This document shows positions 36,509-46,059 of a stretch of 64,000 nt of DNA, one piece after another. Made by a program: the position numbers and the translations under genes. The DNA is from JBJGXI01 sp045635475 (GTDB lineage Bacteria > Bacillota > Bacilli > Bacillales > Amphibacillaceae), in contig NZ_JBJGXI010000001.1 in NCBI RefSeq assembly GCF_045635475.1, positions 261,929 to 325,928 on the forward strand, in the 5' to 3' direction. The notes beneath the pieces were generated by a model. It saw only the letters and a program-made list of their open reading frames with translations, ran no database searches and was not told the origin of the DNA. Position 1 is the stretch's first letter. Every line of letters starts with the position of its first letter.

Positions 36509-36804
36509 AGTATTTCGAAGCAGCAGTAATGAAGATGCTTACAGCTGGAGAACTAAGTCTTGAAGATCAGATTAAGTTTAACATCTTGAATTTCATAAGG
36601 ACGATCCATCTTAACAATCAAAACTTCATAGAATCACAATTCGAATCAGAGTTCTTCGAAGAACTGCCCATGACTTTTCAGAAAAATGAAGGCCAAGTTA
36701 TGGGACTGATCACAGCTACTATTGATGGTGAAGTTCGAAAGTATGTATTTAACGACCTAGGAAATGAGCCCTTAGAGTATTTATTGGGACCGGTTCGAGG
36801 ATAA
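36505..36804 (+). CDS. Hypothetical protein, 99 residues
   Basis: This is a small acidic protein (MKYFEAAVMKMLTAGELSLE..., ending LGPVRG) with no signal peptide or membrane segment. GAAAGGTGTG precedes the ATG, and the gene is closed by a clean hairpin at 36810-36834, so it looks like a real gene. I do not recognise the family. The N-terminal half is predicted helical and the C-terminal half has beta-strand-like alternation. It stands alone among remnants of other genes. Confidence 0.55.
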   Translation: MKYFEAAVMKMLTAGELSLEDQIKFNILNFIRTIHLNNQNFIESQFESEFFEELPMTFQKNEGQVMGLITATIDGEVRKYVFNDLGNEPLEYLLGPVRG

Positions 36805-36809
36805 ACTAC

Positions 36810-36834
36810 AGGTACCCAGCTCAGGTTGGGTACC
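36810..36834 (+). terminator. Terminator of the 99-residue protein gene
   Basis: AGGTACCCA and TGGGTACCT form a perfect 9-bp stem with a 7-base loop, six bases after the stop codon. Confidence 0.7.
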
Positions 36835-36851
36835 TATAATTAAGGCATACA

Positions 36852-37062
36852 GGCTGTCAATTCCCGAAGTTTTTAATGATTTGTCGATTAGATATTGTAG
36901 AAAGTAGAAGCTCGTAAGCAAAAATGGCAAACAAGGCTGAAGATTTTCGTTGGAGTAACTAACGGTATTACCTGTCCACAATAGGTTTAACTGAAGTAAA
37001 TACAAGCATCATGATGGAATGTTATACTGTGAGCATGTGGAAGATGCGTAAGGAATGAGATG
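36852..37062 (+). mobile_element. RAYT element remnant
   Basis: The left-end sequence GGCTGTCAATTCCCGAAG with TTTGTCGATTAG is followed by a decayed copy of the transposase 3' end (GGCTGAAGATTTTCGTTGGA, AAATACAAGCATCATGATGG) matching 58390-58500 of the intact element. The transposase core is deleted. Confidence 0.7.
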
Positions 37063-37200
37063 AAATTTGGCGTGGAAACCTCGGTGTACTCGCAGCTCAA
37101 TCCCGCTATTTTGGTCTTTTGTTATTACACCGCCACATATATTTGCCATTAGACACACACCTATATAGTTGAAACGCTTAAGGTAGGCTAACTATTTAAA

Positions 37201-37323
37201 TGAGGTTCTTCCTATGGAAAATTGATGGCACTAACAACGCTTGCAACTGTATCGATTTTGGTTGTCATTCTAATCGGACAAAAACAATTAATTAAAGGTA
37301 TTACACAAACTGGAATTAAATAA
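37201..37323 (+). pseudogene. C-terminal remnant of a MalG-type sugar ABC permease
   Basis: The frame reads GKLMALTTLATVSILVVILI followed by GQKQLIKGITQTGIK and a TAA at 37321. The final QKxLIKGITxTGIK is the typical end of CUT1 permeases. All upstream parts are lost. It lies 17 bases before the GH2 gene, so GH2 was probably once downstream of its own transporter. Confidence 0.75.
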
Positions 37324-37340
37324 CAGCGGGGGGATTCAAC

Positions 37341-39110
37341 ATGGCTAATCTAAATAAAGAATATCCGAGGCCACAGTTTGAGCGTGAAAAGTGGTTGAAT
37401 TTAAATGGTAGTTGGGATTTTGCTTTTGATGATGAAAAACGAGGCTTAAAAGAAAAATGGTATCAATCTTTTCCAGCACAAAAGAAGATTAATGTGCCAT
37501 TTGCCTACCAAGCTGATATGAGTGGAATTGGAGATCCGACGTTCCATGATCTCGTATGGTATCGAAGAACTTTTTTCGTACCTGCTGATTGGAAGGGAAA
37601 AGATATTCTATTGAATTTTGGTGCAGTAGATTATCGTGCATGGGTGTATGTCAACGGGGAACAAGTTACCTTTCACGAAGGTGGTAATACCCCATTTACT
37701 ACAAACATAACTCATTTCTTAATAAATGGCGAAAATGAATTGGTTGTCCGTGTGGAGGATCCATCTGAAGATGTGACAATCCCTCGTGGCAAGCAATATT
37801 GGCATGAAAAGTCAGCGTCCATTTTCTATACAAGAACTACAGGGATTTGGCAAACAGTTTGGCTAGAACCAGTGGAACAAAAACGAATTGATTTTATTCG
37901 CTGGACCCCTCAGATTGATCGCGGTGATATCGATTTAGAAACAGAGATATTGGGTGAAATAAAAGAGGGATTGGCACTGAAAGTATCTATTTCGTTTAAC
38001 GGTATGGAAATCGTGTCAGATACGACTGCAGTATATGAATCCTATGTGAAAAGAAGCTTTAATTTACGTAATCGTTTTACTGATCGCAGTAATATCCATG
38101 GTCCTGGTTGGTATTGGACTCCTGAAAATCCTAACCTATTTGATGTAGAACTTGAATTGATAGATTCGAATCATGTCATGGACAAAGTGAAAACTTATTT
38201 TGGTATGCGCAAAGTTTCCATCGAAGACGGAAAGTTTAAGTTAAATAATCGTACGTATTATCAAAAGTTAGTGCTTGATCAAGGCTATTTCCCAGGGGCT
38301 TTGTTAACCGCACCATCGGACGAAGACCATAAGCGTGATATCGAATTAGCTAAAGAAATGGGATTTAACGGTGCAAGAAAACACCAAAAAGTAGAAGATC
38401 CTAGATATCTGTATTGGGCTGATAAATTAGGTTTTCTCGTTTGGGGTGAAATGGCTAACTGTTCGGAATATAGTGAAGGTGCTGTTCAACGAATAACTAC
38501 CGAATGGATGGAAGCAGTTAAACGAGATTACAGCCATCCTAGCATTGTTGCCTGGGTTCCGCTTAACGAAAGTTGGGGTATTTCAAGAGTGGCGCATGAA
38601 AAGCAACAACAAGATCATTCGCTTGGTATGTATTATTTAACTAAATCTTTGGATACGACTCGTCCAGTATTCTCGAATGAAGGATGGGAGCACACTGTTT
38701 CTGACATATGTGGTATCCATAATTATACCTCCGCCGAGGCTATGAAAAAAGCGTATGAGTCGGTAGAATCTGCGGTTTCAACTACACCAGCTGACAGACC
38801 GATTTATGCGAACGGCTTTGCATATCATGGAGAACCAATTATTATCACTGAATATGGTGGAATAGCGTTTGATAAAGATCATGAAGATCAAGAAGATGGT
38901 TGGGGTTATTCTTCGGTTAATTCTAGTGAAGGTTTAATAGAAAGATATAAAGCACAAACAGAAGCATTGTTGCAATCGGATGTTGTTCAAGGCTTCTGCT
39001 ATACGCAATTAACTGATGTGGAGCAAGAAATCAATGGACTTCTAACCTATGATAGAAAACCAAAATGTGATCTTAGCGAAATCAAGAAGGTAAATGAGAG
39101 TAAAAGATAA
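37341..39110 (+). CDS. GH2-family glycoside hydrolase, cytoplasmic
   Basis: This 589-residue protein has the GH2 order: sugar-binding jelly roll (about 1-180, with LNLNGSWDFAF and GAVDYRAWVYVNGEQVTFHE), immunoglobulin-like domain (about 180-285) and TIM barrel (about 290-589). The acid/base Glu is in VPLNESWG (about residue 409) and the nucleophile Glu in ITEYGG (about 504). It is short for a beta-galactosidase and nearer to beta-glucuronidase or mannosidase-like GH2 proteins of unknown substrate. There is no signal peptide. RBS is GGGGGGA. It follows a permease remnant and ends at a strong terminator, so it is now a single-gene unit. Confidence 0.9.
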   Translation: MANLNKEYPRPQFEREKWLNLNGSWDFAFDDEKRGLKEKWYQSFPAQKKINVPFAYQADMSGIGDPTFHDLVWYRRTFFVPADWKGKDILLNFGAVDYRAWVYVNGEQVTFHEGGNTPFTTNITHFLINGENELVVRVEDPSEDVTIPRGKQYWHEKSASIFYTRTTGIWQTVWLEPVEQKRIDFIRWTPQIDRGDIDLETEILGEIKEGLALKVSISFNGMEIVSDTTAVYESYVKRSFNLRNRFTDRSNIHGPGWYWTPENPNLFDVELELIDSNHVMDKVKTYFGMRKVSIEDGKFKLNNRTYYQKLVLDQGYFPGALLTAPSDEDHKRDIELAKEMGFNGARKHQKVEDPRYLYWADKLGFLVWGEMANCSEYSEGAVQRITTEWMEAVKRDYSHPSIVAWVPLNESWGISRVAHEKQQQDHSLGMYYLTKSLDTTRPVFSNEGWEHTVSDICGIHNYTSAEAMKKAYESVESAVSTTPADRPIYANGFAYHGEPIIITEYGGIAFDKDHEDQEDGWGYSSVNSSEGLIERYKAQTEALLQSDVVQGFCYTQLTDVEQEINGLLTYDRKPKCDLSEIKKVNESKR

Positions 39111-39116
39111 AATGGA

Positions 39117-39150
39117 AAAAGGAGAGAGTCCTTCAGGATACTCTCCTTTT
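39117..39150 (+). terminator. Terminator of the GH2 gene
   Basis: AAAAGGAGAG and CTCTCCTTTT form a 10-bp perfect stem with the T run at the end of the right arm, just after the stop codon. Confidence 0.8.
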
Positions 39151-39902
39151 CGTGTTTGATGCTGTGGGTGGTTGACTGTTACTATCTGGTTTCTTTTATA
39201 ATGTGTCGAATTCATCACTGTTTGATACAAGGGGGAGTATGCTGGAATTGAATTGCTAGGAGTTTTTAATCTGTTGGAATGCGATATTATTATATCAGCT
39301 ATTCTGGCTATGCCTAATGAAATAACAGAGGATAACATATATCCTACATAGTACGTGATTCAATTTGTTGAGTTTTATTAAAAGAAGTCATTAGTCATGG
39401 TGGATGCATCCTACTCAATTAGTGAAGAAAGGTTGGCGTTTGTCCAGAATCCCGTTATATTTAATTTAACCACCATATAGTAAAAGTGGTGATTAATTAG
39501 TCGCGTCCTTTTTGTATGCGTTTTCATTATGCCGGACAATCACGTATGTCTCATGAACGATTCAGGTTAACAACTATAAAAAAACATTAGACGACAATAT
39601 TATGTCCCGGGCAATAATTGGCGACATTTGTATGTGTTTGTAGAAATATAAACAATTAACCAATATGAACATAAATTAATTCATAATTCAGGATAACAGA
39701 CCTGTGCTGTGCAGTTGCACTTAATTCGCTCTCAGAAAGAACATTTTGAATATGTTAAATATGAAAGATTTCTCTAAACAGACAATTTTACGTATTCAAT
39801 TAATTAACCTGTTCCTCGCTACCCATAGACTATAATCTAGTATATAGAAAGTAAGCTTATTTGAGGTAAACTGTTGAGTTTATTTTACCGTTTACACTAG
39901 GA
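39151..39902. other. Intergenic region with no clear gene
   Basis: Frames are broken throughout. A 40-codon open stretch near 39525-39650 (RFHYAGQSRMSHERFR) has no start context. I see no promoter or RNA I would defend. Confidence 0.3.
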
Positions 39903-40203
39903 AAAAGGGATATGGTATCCGGATGCTAGATTTTATAACGAGTCGGAGGTTTCGCGTATTTCATTGTTTCATGATCATTCGGACAGATTGGGAAATCTTT
40001 ATCTGTTGGAAGAGGCGATGACATATAAATCGTTTATTCTTCATACTTATTGCCTCATGACGAACCACGTACATCTCCAGATCGAAACGCTCCACACACC
40101 AAAAGATGACATCTTTATGAACATTGAATCAGAAGTTAACTTTTGTTACTCATTTACGATGAACTTTGAAAAAATTACTTGCGCGTTGAACGTAAATATC
40201 TAG
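39903..40203 (+). mobile_element. Remnant of a second type of REP-associated (Y1) transposase
   Basis: The frame KKGIWYPDARFY, then FILHTYCLMTNHVHLQIET, matches the start and HUH motif (H-V-H) of REP-associated tyrosine transposases. The middle is shortened and the catalytic Tyr region is gone. It resembles the common Bacillus RAYT with a YCLMTNHVHLQIET core more than the intact copy at 57998, so it belongs to another lineage. Confidence 0.65.
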
Positions 40204-40418
40204 AATTAAATGGGGATAGAGATAATAGAATGCAAGCGGAGAGAATTTATGTTAGGGCGTCAAGTCGATGTCGTGATATCTGATATTTCTCCGCTTTCAA
40301 TATGTATTGCTAAATAGCGATTTTCACGAACACATATGAAAAAAGGACATAAAATGAAAACAGCACGATTGAATTGAAGAACAGTTATACTAAAAACTTT
40401 TATAAGGGAGGATTTTCT

Positions 40419-41567
40419 ATGTTAATCAAACCACATGGCGGCGTACTCGTAAACAGAGAGGTAAAAGGAAAAGAAAGAGAGACAGCTGTTAGCCAAGCAG
40501 AATCATTAAAATCACTACAACTATCCGCATGGGCAATTTCTGATTTAGAGCTTATCGGGATTGGTGGTTTTAGCCCACTTACTGGATTTATGAGTCAAGC
40601 GGATTATGAAGGTGTTGTACATAACACGCGTTTGGCGGATGGTACGGTTTGGAGTATTCCGATTACACTGGCGGTTACGATAGAACAAGCAAATCAGTAC
40701 CAGGTTGGTGAAACGATTGCGCTTCAAGGCGAAGATGGTGTTGTTTACGGTACGCTACAAGTCGAAGAAAAATACAATTATGATAAAAAACTTGAAGCAG
40801 AAAAAGTATACGGAACAACCGACGAAGCACATGCTGGTGTTCAAAAGTTATACGAACGTGGCGATGTATATCTAGCTGGCCCGATCACGCTATTAAACCG
40901 TCCAGATCATAGTGATTTCGCCGATTTCTACATGGATCCTGCTGAGACACGTCAGATGTTTGCAGATCTTGGTTGGAAAACAATTGTAGGTTTCCAAACT
41001 AGAAATCCAGTCCATCGTGCCCATGAATACATTCAAAAATGCGCGCTTGAGGCTGTTGATGGTTTGTTGTTAAACCCATTGGTAGGTGAAACGAAATCAG
41101 ATGATATCTCTGCAGAAGTTCGTATGGAAAGCTATCAAGTAATTCTGAAACACTACTATCCGGCTGACCGCACAAGACTAGTCATCTACCCGGCTGCGAT
41201 GCGCTATGCTGGACCAAAAGAAGCGATCCTACATGCAATCGTACGTAAAAACTATGGCTGTACCCACTTTATTGTTGGTCGAGATCACGCTGGTGTTGGT
41301 GATTATTATGGCACGTACGAGGCACAAGAATTTGTCACTCAATTTGAAGATGAGTTAGGCATTCAATTCTTCAAATTTGAACATGCTTTCTTTTGTACGG
41401 AATGTGGCAACATGGGATCGGCAAAAACATGCCCGCACGATAAACAATTCCATGTGCATTTAAGTGGTACAAAGGTTCGTGAAATGCTACGTAATGGACA
41501 AAAGCCGCCGAAAGAATTTTCTCGTCCAGAAGTTGCAGAAGTGTTAATCAGAGGCATGCAAGACTAA
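40419..41567 (+). CDS. sat: Sulfate adenylyltransferase (ATP sulfurylase)
   Basis: This 382-residue enzyme forms adenosine 5'-phosphosulfate from ATP and sulfate, the first step of sulfate assimilation. The ATG at 40419 follows AAGGGAGG; in-frame sequence from 40374 is not conserved. The active-site motif QTRNPVHRAHEYIQK (QxRNP...HxxH) is intact, as are GRDHAGVGDYYG and the C-terminal zinc-type cysteines (FFCTECGNMGSAKTCPHD). It is encoded with a permease remnant and APS kinase. In a genome that desulfates sugars in the cytoplasm, this enzyme could use the released sulfate directly. Confidence 0.95.
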   Translation: MLIKPHGGVLVNREVKGKERETAVSQAESLKSLQLSAWAISDLELIGIGGFSPLTGFMSQADYEGVVHNTRLADGTVWSIPITLAVTIEQANQYQVGETIALQGEDGVVYGTLQVEEKYNYDKKLEAEKVYGTTDEAHAGVQKLYERGDVYLAGPITLLNRPDHSDFADFYMDPAETRQMFADLGWKTIVGFQTRNPVHRAHEYIQKCALEAVDGLLLNPLVGETKSDDISAEVRMESYQVILKHYYPADRTRLVIYPAAMRYAGPKEAILHAIVRKNYGCTHFIVGRDHAGVGDYYGTYEAQEFVTQFEDELGIQFFKFEHAFFCTECGNMGSAKTCPHDKQFHVHLSGTKVREMLRNGQKPPKEFSRPEVAEVLIRGMQD

Positions 41568-41576
41568 TTACTAGGA

Positions 41577-42062
41577 ATGGATGATGTTCCGTTGACATGG
41601 GAAATGGCGTTTGTCTCACTGATGGATATTGATATGTTAGTCGGGCTACTCTTAGAAGTAGCTCGACCTGATATGATTATCTTTGCCGTATTAATTATCT
41701 TTTTAATAACGGGAATCTTAACGGCAGAAGAAGCGGTGCAAGGCTTTTCAAACCAAGGGATGTTGACGATTGCTTTGTTGTTTATCGTAGCTGGGGCGGT
41801 GCAAAACAGTGGCTTAATTGATCAATTGAGGGATACCCATTACGATCCCGTGAATATATATCTGAACTATTCGTAAAAGACTCTTTTCCTTTTATCAACC
41901 ACACCTTCGGCAATTTATATCACCCCAATCGGATATCAAACGAACCAGATTGTCTATGGACCTGGTGGGTATAAATTTAAAGATTATATTAAAGTAGGAA
42001 CACCACTAAATATCATCGTGATGGTGATGACAGTTACGATTACCTATCTATGGTGGTACTGA
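41577..42062 (+). pseudogene. SLC13/DASS-family sulfate permease gene with a large internal deletion
   Basis: The 5' part encodes the normal N-terminus (ARPDMIIFAVLIIFLITGIL, then FSNQGMLTIALLFIVAGAVQ). After about residue 82 it runs into unrelated sequence and stops at 41876. The C-terminus then resumes in another frame (TTPSAIYITPIGYQTNQIVY, then GPGGYKFKDYIKVGTPLNII) up to TGA 42060-42062. Roughly 400 codons of transmembrane core are missing. It sits between sat and cysC, where a sulfate importer would be expected, so this operon has lost its transporter. Confidence 0.85.
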
Positions 42063-42077
42063 GACGAGGAGGTAAAA

Positions 42078-42683
42078 ATGATGACAAAATCAACCAATAT
42101 CCAATGGCATGACTCTAAGGTAACAAAGGCTGAACGCCAACAAATGAAAGGTCATAAAAGTGCCGTATTATGGTTCACAGGTTTATCCGGCTCAGGCAAA
42201 TCAACCATATCAGCAGAATTAGAAAAACAATTGCACAACATGGGCATTCACACGTACCGTTTGGATGGAGATAATGTCCGACACGGCTTGAACAATAATT
42301 TAGGATTTAGTGCAAAGGACCGCACAGAGAATATCCGCCGTGTGGGAGAAGTATCAAAGCTAATGGTCGACGCCGGTGTGGTTACACTTAGTGCGTTTAT
42401 TTCTCCGTATTCAAAAGACCGTTATAACGTGCGTCAGATGTTAGAAGCAGGTGAATTCGTAGAAGTCTATGTCAAGTGTAGCCTAGAAGCAGCCGAAGAA
42501 CGTGATCCAAAAGGCTTGTACAAAAAAGCACGTGCAGGTGAGATTAAAGGCTTTACTGGTATTGACGATCCTTACGAAGAGCCGGTCAACCCTGAAGTAA
42601 CCGTGAAAACTGATAAGGAGACAGTCGAAGAATCCGTAGCAGTGATTGTTGAGTATTTGAAGGTGGAAGGGTATATTTTGTGA
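42078..42683 (+). CDS. cysC: Adenylyl-sulfate kinase (APS kinase)
   Basis: This 201-residue kinase makes PAPS from APS. The P-loop is GLSGSGKST (about residues 34-42), and LDGDNVRHGLNNNLGFS, FISPYSKDR and the RDPKGLYKKARAG block are the APS-binding signature. Length is normal. GGAGGT precedes the ATG. It is the second enzyme of the sat-permease-cysC cluster and is followed by a GC-rich hairpin. No PAPS reductase appears in the window. Confidence 0.95.
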   Translation: MMTKSTNIQWHDSKVTKAERQQMKGHKSAVLWFTGLSGSGKSTISAELEKQLHNMGIHTYRLDGDNVRHGLNNNLGFSAKDRTENIRRVGEVSKLMVDAGVVTLSAFISPYSKDRYNVRQMLEAGEFVEVYVKCSLEAAEERDPKGLYKKARAGEIKGFTGIDDPYEEPVNPEVTVKTDKETVEESVAVIVEYLKVEGYIL

Positions 42684-42752
42684 AAGCACCCTTCAAGACG
42701 AAGAATGAAACACTGCCTTTGGTGAGAAAAGTATTTTCTGTGGAAACCGTAT

Positions 42753-42787
42753 AGCCCCCTTAGATTGCTAATCAAAGGGGGGGGCTT
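42753..42787 (+). terminator. Terminator after cysC
   Basis: AGCCCCCTT and AAGGGGGGGGCT form a GC-rich stem with a short second stem (AGATT/AATC) inside. It lies 70 bases after the stop. Confidence 0.65.
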
Positions 42788-43108
42788 GCATTTAATTGAT
42801 CTTTGAATCTATCATTGTTGTTACAGATCTTATACATAGTGTCGGTCGCGGAGCGTGAACAGTCGAATCGATTTGCACGTGTAGGGAGAGCATTTACAAT
42901 TGTCATACTTAGTTCTAGGATATTACGATAAAGATATAGGCTCTTCAACATATGCTTCATCTATAGAATAAATAATTGGTCTTTTCCCATCAGTCTTCAC
43001 AACACCGTATTGCTTAAATCTCCATTTTTATCAATTGTTTTGACTTACCAGCAATGGTAGATAGATCCGATACCGTAAGCCCGGCCAAGAAATATTTTAA
43101 TAGCACTA
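42788..43108. other. Gap between cysC and the phosphatase gene
   Basis: There is no convincing coding frame. A 30-codon open piece near 42838-42930 (VSVAEREQSNRFARVGRA) may be a gene scrap. Nothing else was recognised. Confidence 0.3.
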
Positions 43109-43774
43109 TTATTGATATTTAGGTATTCTCCTTGATAGATGATTTACTTTAACACTATGATTCAAATGTTGTATATAGTTAACACAAATTACATTTGTCG
43201 TATTATTTTCTGTATCTAAGAATAATCTTGTTATGCCACAATTAGCCATATGAAAATAAAGCCTTGATTCTTCAGGAATATGCAACAACTGCTTTAACAG
43301 TTCTGTACCTGATTTTCCATGCGTCACTACTAAGAGCGTTTTTATTTTTCGTTTGGAAGCAACCTGAATGATCTGTTCTGATATCACTTTCGTGCGATTA
43401 TATAATTCCACTTTACTTTCTTGCTTATAATGCCTAGCCCATCCATCAACATCAACTTCTATTGGTAGTTCAATCCTAGGAAAATCAGCGATGATACAAG
43501 AGCGACTTAAGCCTACTTCTTCCCATCCATAACCATGTTCCGATAGATTAATTAAAGCTTTAATAGGTGTATTTCGATTGTCCGCAATGATATTTGCCGT
43601 TTCCAACGCTCTATGCATAGGACTACACCAAAATTCATCTATTTTTTCATCTTTTAACTCCGCTGCTGCTAAAATAGCCTGTTCTCTTCCGTTAGTAGAC
43701 AGCTTACTATCCCACGAAGTAGAAGCATTGATGTTGTGAAGAGATTCACCGTGACGAACTAAAATAAGTTCCAA
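43109..43774 (-). CDS. Histidine-phosphatase (phosphoglycerate-mutase) superfamily protein
   Basis: This 221-residue protein has LILVRHGESLHN at its start, giving the RHG catalytic His, then CSPMHRALETA with the second Arg, and VVTHGKSGTELLKQLL with the second His, so the active site is complete. The TTG at 43774 is preferred to the ATG at 43807 because TTTGGAGG lies eight bases upstream. The substrate could be a sugar phosphate or other small phosphate ester; context does not decide. It is transcribed away from cysC. Confidence 0.85.
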   Translation of the reverse strand: MELILVRHGESLHNINASTSWDSKLSTNGREQAILAAAELKDEKIDEFWCSPMHRALETANIIADNRNTPIKALINLSEHGYGWEEVGLSRSCIIADFPRIELPIEVDVDGWARHYKQESKVELYNRTKVISEQIIQVASKRKIKTLLVVTHGKSGTELLKQLLHIPEESRLYFHMANCGITRLFLDTENNTTNVICVNYIQHLNHSVKVNHLSRRIPKYQ

Positions 43775-44026
43775 TTTGATTACCTCCAAATAATGGTTGC
43801 TGTTCATTTTAACATTTAAATTTACGAACTAATTTTCGTTAGGTTTATTTCTCCTAAGTAGCTCATCAATTACCAAAATAATACTGCTGAAATCGAAGTA
43901 TAAATAGTTGTTGCGCTAACCTCTATTCCAAACAACGAAAATTTTCCATCCAGTGGAGCTATCAAACCGATCAAAATACTCGGAAAATTGGACAGTAGAT
44001 TTTTTCTAAACTCAAATTTCTCACTT

Positions 44027-45043
44027 TCATTCTAGATGACTAATACCTTCTTCTAATATTTCTATCTGACGAATTGTTTCCTCATCTTTTACAATTTTGT
44101 CTTTACCATGGATGATAGTTTGATAAATTCCCTCATATATTCTGCTGTAATCGCCAATTTCTGAAACAACTTTCTCTTCATGATATCCACCATCTTCGTC
44201 AATATATGTTAATACACCATAATGTTCTGGAAGGTCTATCCCGAAATCTGTATTTGTTGGCATATAAAATAATTTTAAGTGCTCTTCTTGTCGGTCTTTG
44301 GTTTGCTTAACAAACACTCCCTTTTTACCATAAACCACAAAACTCGGGCGCTCTTTTAAGCGGAAAAAACTTGATTTAACAGAAACCTTCAAGCTCTCTT
44401 CATAATAAAAGTCCAAATCAAAGTAATCATTCATTCGATTGTTTCCTAGCAGCTGGCGAACATCATAATCAACTTTGCTAGGATTTCCAAAATAGGAAAG
44501 AACTTGATCGACTGTATGACAACCATGACCGTACAAATAACTATTAATCCGAGAAAAGTGATGTGTGTGTTCGGGAGTCTCGGGGCGATAATAATCAAAA
44601 TGCATCTCAACTTCAAAAACATCTCCTAAAACACCACTATTAATTACTTTCTGAACCGTTAGAAAATCTGAGTCAAAACGTCTATTTTGGTAACATTGAA
44701 TAAACAGGCCCTTTGCTTTTGCTAAATCAAATAATGCGCGCGCTTGTGCAGCTGTTTCAGTGAATGGCTTTTCTACAAGCACATTTTTGTTGTGGTTTAG
44801 CGCCTCTAATGCTAATTCATAATGGCTCTCTGAAGATGTACTCACGACAACTAGCTGAATTTCCGAATCATTCCATACGTCATTAATATTATTTACATAA
44901 GTCACATTCTCTAATTTTTCCCAATCATAGTTGTTGCTACGGGAAAAAATTGTTTTAATACGAATATTCTTATTCTTAGTTGAAAATGGAATATGGTATC
45001 GATTGGTACTCTTTCCGTTACCAATATAAGCGATCGTTAACAT
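44027..45043 (-). CDS. Gfo/Idh/MocA-family oxidoreductase
   Basis: This 338-residue protein has MLTIAYIGNGKSTNRYHIPF (nucleotide-binding loop), NVLVEKPFTETAAQARALFD (EKP loop, about residue 92-111) and GHGCHTVDQVLSYFG in the C-terminal domain. It resembles the YvaA/scyllo-inositol-dehydrogenase-like branch more than the other three family members here. A GGAGGG ribosome site lies upstream of the ATG. It stands alone on the minus strand, beside a decayed transposase element. Confidence 0.88.
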   Translation of the reverse strand: MLTIAYIGNGKSTNRYHIPFSTKNKNIRIKTIFSRSNNYDWEKLENVTYVNNINDVWNDSEIQLVVVSTSSESHYELALEALNHNKNVLVEKPFTETAAQARALFDLAKAKGLFIQCYQNRRFDSDFLTVQKVINSGVLGDVFEVEMHFDYYRPETPEHTHHFSRINSYLYGHGCHTVDQVLSYFGNPSKVDYDVRQLLGNNRMNDYFDLDFYYEESLKVSVKSSFFRLKERPSFVVYGKKGVFVKQTKDRQEEHLKLFYMPTNTDFGIDLPEHYGVLTYIDEDGGYHEEKVVSEIGDYSRIYEGIYQTIIHGKDKIVKDEETIRQIEILEEGISHLE

Positions 45044-45264
45044 CTTGTAATTCCCTCCGTTAATTCTTAGGTTTGTGCATAGAAATGCGTGGACTGTTTC
45101 GCTGTCTTCTATTATAACACGGCTTTATTTGAGTGCTTGTGGTTACTTTCGTGATGTTTGCATATCGATTGGGGAGAAGTTAATATGTTGAATGTGTCTT
45201 TTGGGGTTATGGCTGTGTTGTGGTTTGCAGGTTTTTATCCATATCCTCCAAAGTAAAAAAAAAG

Positions 45265-45385
45265 CCTCATTTGAACTAGCATCCTACCGCTTGACTACGA
45301 AATATTTTCATCTGTAAATGCGCACCCAATAAAACCAATCTCCAAAGAAATGCCTCAAACGGTATGTCGATTACGAAAAAAGTAT
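45265..45385 (+). mobile_element. RAYT transposase fragment
   Basis: The sequence CATCCTACCGCTTGACTACG and ATTTTCATCTGTAAATGCGC is a damaged copy of the HUH-motif region of the intact transposase (58150-58260), with several deletions. It directly precedes the element at 45409. Confidence 0.65.
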
Positions 45386-45408
45386 TGGCTACGTCTTGGA
45401 TCTATGCT

Positions 45409-45639
45409 GGTTTCACTTCCCGAAGTTTTTCATAATTTGTCGGTTAGGGTATGACTCTGGACAAGTAAGAGTAATTGTACATTTTAAAAGTACAATTTAC
45501 GGGGTTACGGGGATCATATCATAGACCATATTGATGATTTTTCCATGATAGAAAAACTAATAAATGTAAGTATAACTACAAACATGGTTATGCGGGTTGT
45601 AGTTACAATCGCCGTGTGGTTACCGCCACGCGGCTTTTT
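45409..45639 (+). repeat. 231-bp direct repeat, copy 1 (upstream of the beta-helix gene)
   Basis: This copy is near-identical to 49247-49477. It contains nested inverted repeats: AATTGTAC/GTACAATT (about 45474-45500), ACTACAAAC/GGTTGTAGT (about 45574-45603) and a terminator-like GCCGTGTGG/CCACGCGGC with T run (45611-45639). Confidence 0.85.
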
Positions 45640-45990
45640 AACACATTTGGAAAGTATTAAATTTTAGCCGAGAAGTGAATTCGACTTAGCAAAAAATTTA
45701 ACGTCCAAAATATCACAGAACCCATCCGTGCAGACTAATAGCCAATTCTCCCTAATAAACAAGTTACATACAAAGGGATCTTAATCCCACTGATTTTTAT
45801 CGTGTTTTCCAAGCATTTCGCAGATCTAATCAAATCAAACCTAAACAAAATTAAAAATCCCATAGGTCAGCCTCGCGCTGTGGAATCATACAGATGTGTA
45901 AAATATTTTCTGGAGTTTGGTGAGAATGCTGATGGTGCAAGTGTGTGGAGAACGACATCTTTTGACAATATTCGGGAAGTGACAGGCACC
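45409..45990 (+). mobile_element. Decayed RAYT element without transposase
   Basis: The left end GGTTTCACTTCCCGAAG and right end CGGGAAGTGACAGGCACC are imperfect inverted repeats matching those of the intact element at 57439-58607. The 5' 231 bases are shared almost base for base with 49247-49477. The transposase is deleted and replaced by unrelated sequence, and only the segment before the right end (GATGGTGCAAGTGTGTGGAG) remains. Confidence 0.75.
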
Positions 45991-46059
45991 CTCCCAATAT
46001 GACATAAAAATCTACATATTAGATATAAAAGAGATCGCATTACATATACATATTTAATG

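Noticed and set aside
40204..40418. S-box, T-box or cysteine-responsive leader before sat
   Set aside because: I looked for the conserved riboswitch cores and a terminator/antiterminator pair and saw none.
45802..46002. 66-codon open frame before the beta-helix gene
   Set aside because: It reads through the right end of a decayed RAYT element (VTGTLPI comes from the inverted repeat), has no ribosome site and has no protein-like conservation.
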